A stretch of DNA of 64,000 nt from JAEUHO01 sp046350655 (GTDB taxonomy: Bacteria > Planctomycetota > PLA2 > JAEUHO01): NCBI GenBank assembly GCA_046350655.1, contig JAXMAB010000011.1, positions 1 through 64,000 on the forward strand, read 5' to 3'. The position numbers and the translations under genes are program-made. Shown here piece after piece: positions 26,555-33,996 of the stretch. The notes beneath the pieces were generated by a model. The model was not told the origin of the DNA. It saw only the letters and a program-made list of their open reading frames with translations, and ran no database searches. Every line of letters starts with the position of its first letter. The first letter of the stretch is position 1.

Positions 26555-26600
26555 CCCGGGACCGCGAGGCCCGCCGGCCGCCGGGCCTCGCGGTCCCGGG
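26555..26600. repeat. Dispersed palindrome, full copy A
   Basis: Left arm CCCGGGACCGCGAGGCCCG (26555-26573) pairs perfectly with 26582-26600 around the 8-nt loop CCGGCCGC. The inner 44 bp are identical to 35794-35837. It lies between the ubiA stop and the holA start and could act as a terminator stem, though there is no T-run. Confidence 0.9.
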
Positions 26601-26622
26601 AGGACGCCGGCGCGCCGACCGG

Positions 26623-27528
26623 TCAGCGCGCCAGCACGTCGAGGATGCCGGCCGCGCCCACGAGCAGGGCGACGATCCCGTTCACGTTGAAGAACGCGAC
26701 GTTGACGCGGGTGAGGTCGCGCGGCGAGACGATCGCGTGCTCGTAGGCGAGGAGGGCCGCCGCGACCCCGACGGCCGCGAGGTAGGGCCAGCGCAGCCCC
26801 GCGAGCCACGCCACCGCGACGAACGCCGCGATGCAGACGACGTGGCAGGCGAGGGCGACGCGCAGCGCGCCGGGGATGCCGAGGCGCGCGGGGATCGAGT
26901 GGAGGCCCTCGCGGCGGTCCACCTCGGCGTCCTGGCACGCGTAGATGACGTCGAAGCCGGCGACCCACAGCAGGACCGCGAGGCCCAGCGCGAGCGGCAC
27001 CCGGAGGTCGCCGACGAGCCCGCCGGCGCCCGCGACCCACGCCCCGAGCGGCGAGAGGCCGAGCGCGAGCCCGACGCCGAAGTGCGCCGCGGCCGAGAAC
27101 CGCTTGAGGTAGGAGTACCCGAGCAGGACGGCGAGCACCGCGGGCGAGAGCAGCAGCGCCGTGCGGTTGAGCAGCGCCGCGCACGCGACGAACACCACGA
27201 GGCACGCGACGGTGAAGGCCTTCGCGTACCCGACCGAGAGGGTGCCCGCGACGAGGTGGCGGTTCGCCGTGCGCGGGTTGCGGGCGTCGACGTCGCGGTC
27301 GACGATGCGGTTGAACGCCATGGCCGCGCTGCGCGCCGCCACCATCGCGACGACGACGAGCCCGAGGACGCGCGCGCTCGGCCAGCCGCCCGCCGCGAGG
27401 ACGAGCGCCAGCAGCGCGAACGGCAGCGCGAACACGCTGTGGGAGAACCGGATCATCTCCAGCGTGCGCCGCAGGCGTCCCGCCGCGCCCGCCGTCGCCG
27501 GCGCTCCCGCCGCACCCGCCGCCGTCAT
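26623..27528 (-). CDS. UbiA-family prenyltransferase (quinone biosynthesis)
   Basis: Encodes 301 residues in about eight or nine helices, an inner-membrane enzyme that attaches a polyprenyl tail to an aromatic acid. The first Asp-rich motif is NRIVDRDVDA (73-82) and the second DVIYACQDAEVDR (193-205). Both bind prenyl diphosphate through magnesium. The ATG overlaps the ubiX stop as ATGA, so the two are coupled. Together with UbiX and the divergent UbiD-family gene it matches the MqnP-type prenyltransferase of the futalosine route to menaquinone, or UbiA of the ubiquinone route. Absence of mqnA-D or other ubi genes here leaves the choice open; menaquinone is my preference. Confidence 0.9.
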   Translation of the reverse strand: MTAAGAAGAPATAGAAGRLRRTLEMIRFSHSVFALPFALLALVLAAGGWPSARVLGLVVVAMVAARSAAMAFNRIVDRDVDARNPRTANRHLVAGTLSVGYAKAFTVACLVVFVACAALLNRTALLLSPAVLAVLLGYSYLKRFSAAAHFGVGLALGLSPLGAWVAGAGGLVGDLRVPLALGLAVLLWVAGFDVIYACQDAEVDRREGLHSIPARLGIPGALRVALACHVVCIAAFVAVAWLAGLRWPYLAAVGVAAALLAYEHAIVSPRDLTRVNVAFFNVNGIVALLVGAAGILDVLAR

Positions 27529-28115
27529 GCGCCGCCCCAACGGGTGATGAGGTCGCGCCGGACGCCGAGCCGGTCGAAGACCTTCTGCACGACGAAGTCG
27601 ACGAGGTCGTCGGTGGACTTCGGCCGGTGGTAGAAGCCCGGCGAGGCCGGCAGGATCGTCGCGCCCGCCTGCGAGAGCTTCAGCATCGCCTCGAGGTGGA
27701 TGGTCGAGAGCGGGGTCTCGCGCGGCACGATCACGAGCGTGCGGCGCTCCTTGAGCGCGACGTCGCACGCGCGCTCGAGGAGGTTGGTGGACGCGCCGAC
27801 CGAGACGCGGCCGAGGAGCCCGGTGCTCGCGGGGCAGATCACGGTGCCGTCGACGACGAACGTGCCCGACGCGATGTCGGCGGCGACGTTCTCGGGCCGC
27901 CGGTAGCGGATGCGCGGGACCGCGGCGGCGCCGAAGAGCGCCGCGAGGTCGGGGGCGTCCACGTCGCACGGGAGGCCGAGCTCCGTGGGGAAGAGCTGCT
28001 CGAGGGTGCGGCTCATGGTCAGGTAGACCTCGACCCCCGCCTCGGCGAGGCGCGAGACGAGCCGCTGGCCGTAGACGGTCCCGCTGGCCCCGGAGATGCC
28101 GACGACGATGCGCAC
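27525..28115 (-). CDS. ubiX: Flavin prenyltransferase UbiX
   Basis: Encodes 196 residues. It prenylates FMN to make the cofactor that UbiD-type decarboxylases need. The start is GTG at 28115, giving the family's opening 'RIVVGISGASGTVYGQRL'. Also present are 'VICPASTGLLGRVSVGASTNLLERA', 'RRTLVIVPRETPLS' and the C-terminal 'DFVVQKVFDRLG', all typical of UbiX. The length is normal. No strong ribosome site precedes the GTG. The gene is the first of a ubiX-ubiA pair and lies back to back with the ubiD-family gene (109 bp apart), so one intergenic region may control cofactor maker and cofactor user. Confidence 0.95.
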   Translation of the reverse strand: MRIVVGISGASGTVYGQRLVSRLAEAGVEVYLTMSRTLEQLFPTELGLPCDVDAPDLAALFGAAAVPRIRYRRPENVAADIASGTFVVDGTVICPASTGLLGRVSVGASTNLLERACDVALKERRTLVIVPRETPLSTIHLEAMLKLSQAGATILPASPGFYHRPKSTDDLVDFVVQKVFDRLGVRRDLITRWGGA

Positions 28116-28224
28116 GGGCGCAGGGTAGCACCCGCGCGGCGAGGTCCCCCGTCGGGCGCGGGCGGAACGCGACCCGTCCGGCGGAGGGGCCGGTGCCCGG
28201 CCGCGGGCCGGTAGGATCCCGGCC

Positions 28225-29994
28225 ATGCCCGACCGCCCGGTCCCCGACCTCCGCGCGTTCCTCGACCTCCTCCGCGCCCGCGGCGACCTGGTCGAGGTGA
28301 CCGCCGAGGTCGACCCGCGGCTCGAGATCGCCGAGATCCACCGGCGCGTCATCGCGCGGGGCGGGCCCGCCCTCCTGTTCCGCCGGCCCCGCGGCGCCGC
28401 GTTCCCGGTCGTGACGAACCTGTTCGGCACCCTCGAGCGCACGACGCTGGCGTTCGGCGCCCGCCCGCGGCAGTTCGTCGAGCGCGTGGTCCACGCCGTC
28501 GAGACGGCGCTGCCGCCGAGCCTCGGCAAGCTCTGGAAGCTGCGGGGCCTCGCGTGGGAGGGCCTGAAGGTCGGGATGAAGCGGCGGTCGAAGGGCCCCG
28601 TCACCGAGGTCGAGGAGGCGCCCGACCTCACCCGCCTCCCCGCGCTCACGTCGTGGCACAGCGACGGCGGCCCCTTCTTCACGCTGCCCCTCGTCTACAC
28701 CGAGCACCCGACGTCGGGGAAGCCCAACCTCGGCATGTACCGCATGCAGGTCCACGACGCGACCACGACGGGCATGCACTTCCAGATCCACAAGGGCGGC
28801 GGCTTCCACCACCACGAGGCCGAGCGCCTCGGCCGCGGGCTGCCCGCGACGGTGTTCGTCGGCGGTCCGCCGGCCCTGATCCTGTCGGCCATCGCGCCCC
28901 TGCCCGAGGACGTGCCCGAGCTCCTGCTCGCGAGCCTCCTGCTCGGCGAGCGCCTCCCGCGCGTGCACGGCAAGGCGCCGCACCCGCTCGTCGCCGCGTG
29001 CGAGTTCGCGTTCCACGGCACGGTCGCGGCCCGCGAGCGCCGGAGCGAGGGCCCGTTCGGCGACCACTTCGGCTACAACTCGCTCGCCCACGACTTCCCC
29101 GTGTTCCACGTGGAGAAGGTCTTCCGGCGCAAGGACGCCATCTTCCCGGCGACGGTCGTCGGCCGCCCGCGCCAGGAGGACTTCTACATCGGCGACTTCC
29201 TCCAGGACCTCCTCTCGCCGCTGTTCCCGCTGGTCATGCCCGCGGTGAAGGAGATCTGGGCCTTCGGCGAGACGGGCTTCCACAGCCTCGCCGCCGCGCG
29301 GGTGCGCCCCGAGCGCTACGCCCGCGAGGCGCTCGGCAGCGCGCTGCGCATCCTCGGCGAGGGACAGCTCTCGCTGACGAAGTGCCTCGTCGTCGTCGAC
29401 GACCCGGCCGTGAGCGTGCGCGACGCGCGCGTGCTCCTGCCGCACGTGCTCGAGCGGCTCGACTGGCGCACCGACGCGATCGTCCTCGGCCAGACCGCCC
29501 AGGACACCCTCGACTACACCGGTCCGTCGCTCAACCGCGGCAGCAAGCTGGTGCTCCTCGCGACCGGCGACGCGAAGCGCGCGCTCCCGTCGGCGTTCGC
29601 GGGCGACCTGCCCGCGGGGATCGGGCGCGCGGTGCCCTTCGCCCGCGGCTGCCTCGTCCTCCAGGGCCTCCCGTTCGCCGACGACCGCGACGCCGCGGTC
29701 CGCGCCGCGCGCCACCCCGCGTTCGCCGACTGGCCGCTGCTCGTCCTGGTGGACGACGCCGACGAGGCGTCGCGCAGCCCCGAGCTCTTCCTCTGGACGA
29801 CCTTCACGCGCATGGAGCCGGCCCGCGACCTCCACGGCCGCGAGGCGGTCACCGCGCGGTTCCACACCGGGCTGCTCGCGCCGGCCGTGATCGACGCCCG
29901 CATGAAGCCGGGCTACCCCGAGGTCATGGAGGTGGACGCGGCGACGAAGGCGCTCGTGGACCGCCGCTGGCCCGAGTACGGCATCCGCGGCTGA
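28225..29994 (+). CDS. UbiD-family decarboxylase (quinone biosynthesis)
   Basis: Encodes 589 residues, the size of long UbiD/MqnL-type enzymes. UbiD proteins decarboxylate aromatic acids with prenylated FMN made by UbiX. Family blocks seen are 'GGPALLFRRPRGAAFPVVTNLFGT' (given here in parts: PALLFRRP and PVVTNLFG), 'PNLGMYRMQVHD', 'MHFQIHKGGGFH' (cofactor and metal site), 'VGGPPALILSAIAPLPE', 'EGPFGDHFGYNS' (catalytic Glu region) and 'FPATVVGRPRQEDFYIGDF'. The ATG has a weak AGGA upstream. Its place beside ubiX and ubiA suggests the decarboxylation step of menaquinone synthesis (futalosine pathway) or of ubiquinone synthesis. Confidence 0.93.
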   Translation: MPDRPVPDLRAFLDLLRARGDLVEVTAEVDPRLEIAEIHRRVIARGGPALLFRRPRGAAFPVVTNLFGTLERTTLAFGARPRQFVERVVHAVETALPPSLGKLWKLRGLAWEGLKVGMKRRSKGPVTEVEEAPDLTRLPALTSWHSDGGPFFTLPLVYTEHPTSGKPNLGMYRMQVHDATTTGMHFQIHKGGGFHHHEAERLGRGLPATVFVGGPPALILSAIAPLPEDVPELLLASLLLGERLPRVHGKAPHPLVAACEFAFHGTVAARERRSEGPFGDHFGYNSLAHDFPVFHVEKVFRRKDAIFPATVVGRPRQEDFYIGDFLQDLLSPLFPLVMPAVKEIWAFGETGFHSLAAARVRPERYAREALGSALRILGEGQLSLTKCLVVVDDPAVSVRDARVLLPHVLERLDWRTDAIVLGQTAQDTLDYTGPSLNRGSKLVLLATGDAKRALPSAFAGDLPAGIGRAVPFARGCLVLQGLPFADDRDAAVRAARHPAFADWPLLVLVDDADEASRSPELFLWTTFTRMEPARDLHGREAVTARFHTGLLAPAVIDARMKPGYPEVMEVDAATKALVDRRWPEYGIRG

Positions 29995-30079
29995 CCGCGC
30001 CGCCCCGCGGCGCCGTGACGCCTAGCCCGGTCCATTCACGAGGGATGAGCCGCGACAGGGGCTGAACGAATCACAGTGG

Positions 30080-31590
30080 CCGGTGGGGGCCGATGGATGC
30101 GACCCGGGCGCGGCGCGGAAGACGACGACAATCAGTACCTGCACCGCCAGGACGAAGGCGAGGACCACCCCAGGCGGGGTGGCCATCCAGGAGGGCCTGG
30201 TCTCAACGGCGAGCTCGCGGGGCAGCTCAAGCTGGAGGACCTGCCATGGACGACACTATGGCACCGTGGCAGTGGAGGTGACGTGGGCGTGGACCTGGTG
30301 GGTGTCCTACGCCTGCGCCCTCGACCAGCGGACGAAATACACGTCTGGAGCGATTCCGGGTCGCCTCGACGCGCGAGGCGTTCCTGGGGGTCGCTGTCCT
30401 CGGTGTCCGACCCGGCTGGTGGTGGAGGCCGGGACCCACTCGGGCTGGGCCAGTCGCCTTCGCGCCGCAGGATACGACGTGATCGTGGCCAACCCTCGAC
30501 GGGTGCGCCTGATCAGGTCGAGTCGGCATAAGAAACGACCGGATGGACGCGATTTCTTCGGCACCTGGGACGACGGGCTTGAAGGCCTGCTCGCGCCTAC
30601 GATCCGGCGCGCGACGCGCAACGCCACGACGCCCGGCGGTGCGGTCTCCGCAGGCTCCTCGACGAAGAAGCGATCCGCCGGGATCGTGCGTTCGCCGGCA
30701 CCTGAAGAGCAGTGGAGCAGGCGCGCGCCGACGACCTCCACGAGCGTTCCGCGTCGGGTTCGTGAAGGCGGTCTGCGAGGAGAGCGTGCGCATGCTCCGG
30801 GCCTATCCTCCAAACGCTGGACGGGGCTGACCGAGACGATCCGCAGCTACGACGACACGATCGAACGTCTGGTGCGGAGACCTACCCCGTGACCGCAGCT
30901 CCAACTCCATCGAGGGCGTCGGACCTTCCGCAGCCTTGGCCTTCGTACTGGTCGTGGAGGACCCGTTTCCGATTCGCGCACGCCGGTCCGTGGGAGCCTT
31001 CGTCAGGCTCTGCCCGGGCCTAAGCCAGTCGGGCGAACATCAACCCACAACTCCCCACCAAGACCGGGGACCAGATGCTGCGCTGCCTGCTCGTCGGAGC
31101 CGCGCAGTACATCCTGGAGCCGTTCGCGACGGACAACACCTTGCGCCGCTATGGACGCGCCTGATGGTCGTGGGCGGCCGGGGCGGCCAAGCGCGCCGTG
31201 GTGGCGGTGGCGCGCAAGCTTTCGCCGTGCTGCTGCTCCATATCTGGCGTCACCCGGACGAGACCTACGACGCGTTGTACGGCCTTACCGCTTCCGGCGC
31301 TGGGGACCCTGGACCCGAACTCGACCACGGAGGACCTGCGCCAGGCCAGCGCGAAGCCGGGCTGCACTCGGCAGCACCCGCCCCTGACCGGGACGTGGCC
31401 CTCCCCGCGCGACATGCCGATCCCGGGCGACTGCGTCCTTGGCGTTGAGCGCTCTATTTCTTGAGGCTCAGACCTTGCCGGACAACTCGTGTACCACCTT
31501 CACGCAGCGCCCCCCTTCATGCGGAACCCAGCATGCACCACCCCGGTGACCCGGGACGAGTGCGGATGAACCAGGCGGAAGGGTCGGGGC
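30080..31590 (+). mobile_element. Decayed IS110-family insertion sequence
   Basis: This stretch has no intact gene, is less G+C-rich than its surroundings and translates in changing frames to pieces of an IS110 transposase. A 59-bp segment at its left (30091-30149) recurs at 31593-31651, 1502 bp away, with a few differences. The simplest reading is one nearly full-length copy followed by the 5' end of a second copy. No terminal repeats or target duplication could be defined, which is normal for this family. It separates the ubiD gene from the CPBP protease gene. Confidence 0.75.
30240..31310 (+). pseudogene. IS110-family transposase, frameshifted remnant
   Basis: Fragments in order and in changing frames resemble the RuvC-like (DEDD) transposase of IS110: an N-terminal piece 'YACALDQRTKYTSGAIP' (near 30310), 'VVEAGTHSGWASRLRAAGYD' and 'VIVANPRRVRLI' (30420-30510), 'DRMDA' followed after a frameshift by a 'FLRHLGRRA'-like piece (near 30540), a 'TIRSYDDTIERLV' coil (30835), 'ALAFVLVVEDPF' (30930), 'GAFVRLCPGLSQSGEHQP' (30985-31045), 'MLRCLLVGAAQYILEPFATD' (31075-31135), and 'AVVAVARKL' to 'RHPDETYDALY' (31195-31280). 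The Ser-containing C-terminal part is still readable. At least four frameshifts are needed, so it cannot make an active protein. Confidence 0.8.
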
Positions 31591-31592
31591 GG

Positions 31593-31651
31593 CGATGGAT
31601 GCGACCCGGGCGCGGCGCGGAGGCGACGACAGCGTGTTCCTGCACCACGCC
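31593..31651 (+). repeat. Second copy of the IS110-associated 5' segment
   Basis: Matches 30091-30149 for its first 29 bases exactly (starting CGATGGATGCGACCCGGGCG) and then with scattered differences. It ends about 100 nt before the CPBP gene's stop. It probably marks a second, truncated element. Confidence 0.75.
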
Positions 31652-31758
31652 GAGGAGCCTCCGCGACGTGGCGCACGCGTTCGTGCTCGCCGGTGGCGCT
31701 GCGATACGCCCGGGCCGCAGCCGCGGCCCCAACCTCGTCCCCTCGTGCATGGGCCGGG

Positions 31759-32634
31759 CTAGGGGTACGGCCGGTCCAGCAGGACGAGCACGTCGTAGAA
31801 GGCGTGCGTCAGCGCGGCGATGCCGAGCCCGCGCGTGAGGAAGATCGCGCCCAGCACGATGCCCGCGTGGAGGCGGAACGTGAAGCGCACGGCCTCCCAG
31901 GGCTCCCCGCCCGCGCCCCAGTGGTGGTACGCCGAGAAGATCGCCGCCGAGACGACCACCGCGATCGTGGCGGCGAGCGCGCGGTGCGCGCCGAGCGCGA
32001 GGCGCAGCAGGTGGTGGAGGCCGAGGCAGAGGATCCCGCGGAAGACGAGCTCCTCGAACAGCCCCGCGCCCACCGCGATGCCGAGCGTGCGCACCTCCGC
32101 GAACCCCCGCGGGAGGTGATAGAGGCCGATCCCGGTCCACTTCCCGACCGGCAGCGCGCGCGTGAGCCCCCACGCCACCGTCTCGAGGAGCAACCCGTAC
32201 ACGATCCCCTCGATCATCATCCCGGTGAACACCGGCGCGTCGGCCCGACGCGGCGCGCGGTGCCGCGCGACGACGAACGCCGTGAGCCCCAGCGCGGCGG
32301 CGAGCGCCACCAGCAGGCGCCCGGTGCGGCCGAGCGCCGCCAGCAGCCGCCCGAACGACGCCGCCACCTGGTTCTCGACCTCGGGGCCCACCGTGAACCA
32401 GCACAGCAGGTAGATCGCCACCCACGGCATCAGGAACAGGACGTTGATCGAGGCGTCCTTCGTCCGGTCCACGTACAGCGGCGGCAACAGGGCGGGCAGC
32501 CCGCCGGCCGCCGTTCCCTTCGGCGGCGCCGGGGCCCTCGCCGACGCGCCCTTGGCCGACGCGGGCGCCCCCGCCGCGGCACGCGTCGCGCGCGGGGCGG
32601 CGGGACGGCGGTTCGGTCGGCGGCGGGGAGGCAT
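31759..32634 (-). CDS. CPBP-family intramembrane metalloprotease
   Basis: Encodes 291 residues. A basic Ala/Pro-rich N-terminus (1-50) precedes about eight membrane helices. The three CPBP (CAAX protease and bacteriocin-processing) motifs are present: EExxxR in 'GLFEELVFRG', then 'FSAYHHWGA' with the metal-binding His, and 'THAFYD' near the end. These enzymes cut within or near membranes; bacterial members process peptides or act in immunity and stress, with few known substrates. The start is the ATG at 32634; the upstream bases are C-rich with no good ribosome site. The 3' end lies next to IS remnants. Confidence 0.85.
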   Translation of the reverse strand: MPPRRRPNRRPAAPRATRAAAGAPASAKGASARAPAPPKGTAAGGLPALLPPLYVDRTKDASINVLFLMPWVAIYLLCWFTVGPEVENQVAASFGRLLAALGRTGRLLVALAAALGLTAFVVARHRAPRRADAPVFTGMMIEGIVYGLLLETVAWGLTRALPVGKWTGIGLYHLPRGFAEVRTLGIAVGAGLFEELVFRGILCLGLHHLLRLALGAHRALAATIAVVVSAAIFSAYHHWGAGGEPWEAVRFTFRLHAGIVLGAIFLTRGLGIAALTHAFYDVLVLLDRPYP

Positions 32635-32750
32635 CGGGAGGTCGGGGCCGGGAAGAGGGTAGAGCGTCGGTCGGGGGGGGGACGCCCCCGGACGGACGCG
32701 GCGAGCGGTCCTTGGCGCGCCGCCGGGACTCGGTAGAACCGGACGGCACC

Positions 32751-32987
32751 ATGAACACCGTCGCCGTCCGCCCGCGCCTCGACCGCCGCTACGACGTGAT
32801 CCAGTCCCGTACCCCGCAGTACGTCGGGTCCCGCGCCACGCTCCCGGAGGCGGTCGCGCTCGCGGAGTGGGCCGCGAAGACGCTCGGCACGTGCACGCTC
32901 ACGATCTACGCCGCCGACGGCTCGACGCCCCTCGAGCAGCGCACGATCGAGGGTCGCGCCCCCGCGCGCGCGCACGCGAGCCACTGA
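32751..32987 (+). CDS. Small protein, unrecognised (DUF2188-like pattern)
   Basis: Encodes 78 residues from the first ATG after a short leader. 'RATLPEAVALAEWAAKTLGTCTLTIYAADGSTPLEQRTI' is one helix followed by two strands, the outline of small DUF2188-like proteins, but the match is too short to be firm. No signal peptide or membrane helix. Codon use fits the genome, with third positions almost all G or C. It is divergent from the CPBP gene. No function can be given. Confidence 0.55.
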   Translation: MNTVAVRPRLDRRYDVIQSRTPQYVGSRATLPEAVALAEWAAKTLGTCTLTIYAADGSTPLEQRTIEGRAPARAHASH

Positions 32988-33015
32988 CCGACCGGGTCAC
33001 GGGCCGCGCCCCCCG

Positions 33016-33083
33016 CCTCGCACGCGAGGCCCGGTCGCCGTCGCCCGTTCGTCCTCCCCGGCCGGCGCGCGGGCCTCGCGGTC
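33016..33083. repeat. 68-bp direct repeat, copy 1, with dispersed-palindrome arms
   Basis: Contains CGCGAGGCCCG near its start and CGCGGGCCTCGCG near its end, separated by about 30 nt, so it can fold as a long hairpin. It equals 33143-33210 except at one base. The 322-bp gap between the small protein gene and arsR holds both copies and no gene. Confidence 0.85.
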
Positions 33084-33142
33084 GTGCCGGTTCGCCGCGC
33101 ACGCGGGCCACGGCACGGTCCGGTCCCCGGCCGCATCCCGCT

Positions 33143-33210
33143 CCTCGCACGCGAGGCCCGGTCGCCGTCGCCCGTTCGTCCTCTCCGGCCGGCGCGCGGG
33201 CCTCGCGGTC
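33143..33210. repeat. 68-bp direct repeat, copy 2
   Basis: Second copy of 33016-33083, 127 bp downstream, 67 of 68 bases equal. Its right arm ends 85 bp before the arsR operator. Confidence 0.85.
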
Positions 33211-33295
33211 CCGAGGGTCGGGGATCGGACCACGACGGTCCGGGCCACCCCGTCGTGCTCCGCGGATTCCGACGCGCCGACCCCGCGTCAGGCCT

Positions 33296-33311
33296 ATCGT
33301 AGAACTACGAT
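33296..33311. promoter_or_regulatory. ArsR operator overlapping the arsR start codon
   Basis: ATCGTAG (33296-33302) and CTACGAT (33305-33311) form a perfect 7-bp inverted repeat with an AA spacer. Its last two bases are the first two of the arsR ATG (33310-33312). Symmetric AT-containing sites of this kind stand out in this G+C-rich DNA and are where ArsR-family dimers bind. Binding here would block transcription, or a transcript starting very close to the ATG. No separate ribosome site is visible, so the arsR message may be nearly leaderless. Confidence 0.7.
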
Positions 33312-33648
33312 GAAGCGCCGACGTCCCGTCCGCTGCGCTCCGGGCGCGTGCCCCACCCCGACGCCGCGCCGCGCGGCGGCCGACGACGACCGCGCGTTCG
33401 CCGCGTGGTGCAAGGCGGCGGGCCATCCCGCGCGGCTGCGCATCCTGCGGCTGCTCGCCCATCGCACGACGTGCGTGTGCGGAGACCTCGTCGACGCGCT
33501 GCCGCTCGCCCAGTCCACGGTCTCGCAGCACCTGAAGGTGCTGAAGGAGGCCGGCCTCGTGCGCGGGACCATCGACGGCCCGCGCGTGTGCTACTGCATC
33601 GACCCGGCGGTCCTCCGCCGGTGGAAGGCGCTCGTCGCCGCGCTCTGA
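33310..33648 (+). CDS. arsR: ArsR-family metalloregulator
   Basis: Encodes 112 residues, a winged-helix repressor. The helix-turn-helix reads 'LAQSTVSQHLKVLKEAGLV' (about 65-84). The arsenite-binding pair C-V-C lies at 55-57 at the start of the alpha-3 region, as in classical ArsR (TCVCGDL). Extra Cys at 9, 14, 34, 94 and 96 could add to metal binding; the CYC at 94-96 is not usual. Arsenite or antimonite should release the dimer from DNA. It is the first gene of arsR-arsD-arsA and overlaps its own operator, so self-repression is likely. Confidence 0.93.
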   Translation: MKRRRPVRCAPGACPTPTPRRAAADDDRAFAAWCKAAGHPARLRILRLLAHRTTCVCGDLVDALPLAQSTVSQHLKVLKEAGLVRGTIDGPRVCYCIDPAVLRRWKALVAAL

Positions 33649-33666
33649 CGCGCGCAGGAGGTCCCC

Positions 33667-33996
33667 ATGCCCGGTCGCCTCGAGGTCTTCGACCCCGCGC
33701 TCTGCTGCGCCACCGGCGTCTGCGGCCCCACGTCGGACCCCGACCTCGCGCGGTTCGCGGGCGACCTCGCCCGCCTGCGTCGCCAGGACGTCGCGATCGA
33801 GCGGCACAACCTCGCGCAGGACCCGGGCGCGTTCGCGGACCACCCCGCGGTGCGCGCGGAGCTCGAGAAGGCGGGCATCGCCTGCCTCCCGGTGGTGCTC
33901 GCGGACGGCCGCGTGCTCGCGACGGGACGGTATCCGTCGCGGGGCGAGCTGTTCGCGGCGTTCGGCCTCCCCGACCCGACGGTGGCCCGTGCCTGA
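33667..33996 (+). CDS. arsD: Arsenite metallochaperone ArsD
   Basis: Encodes 109 residues. ArsD hands trivalent arsenic or antimony to ArsA. The metal site is intact: 'DPALCCATGVCG' gives the vicinal pair Cys 13-14 and Cys 19. 'GIACLPVVLADGRVLATGRYPS' is the thioredoxin-like second half with another Cys. A strong AGGAGG stands six bases before the ATG, 18 nt after the arsR stop. Its 3' end overlaps arsA by eight bases. This is the shortened ArsD type lacking the C-terminal Cys pairs of plasmid R773 ArsD. Confidence 0.95.
   Translation: MPGRLEVFDPALCCATGVCGPTSDPDLARFAGDLARLRRQDVAIERHNLAQDPGAFADHPAVRAELEKAGIACLPVVLADGRVLATGRYPSRGELFAAFGLPDPTVARA

Noticed and set aside
30083..30892. 269-codon plus-strand frame treated as an intact gene
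   Set aside because: Only pieces of it match an IS110 transposase, and the matching pieces continue in other frames; it is a chance open stretch in a decayed element.
33016..33210. CRISPR array
   Set aside because: Only two copies, each 68 bp and containing long internal inverted arms, with a single 59-bp interval; no further units and no cas genes.
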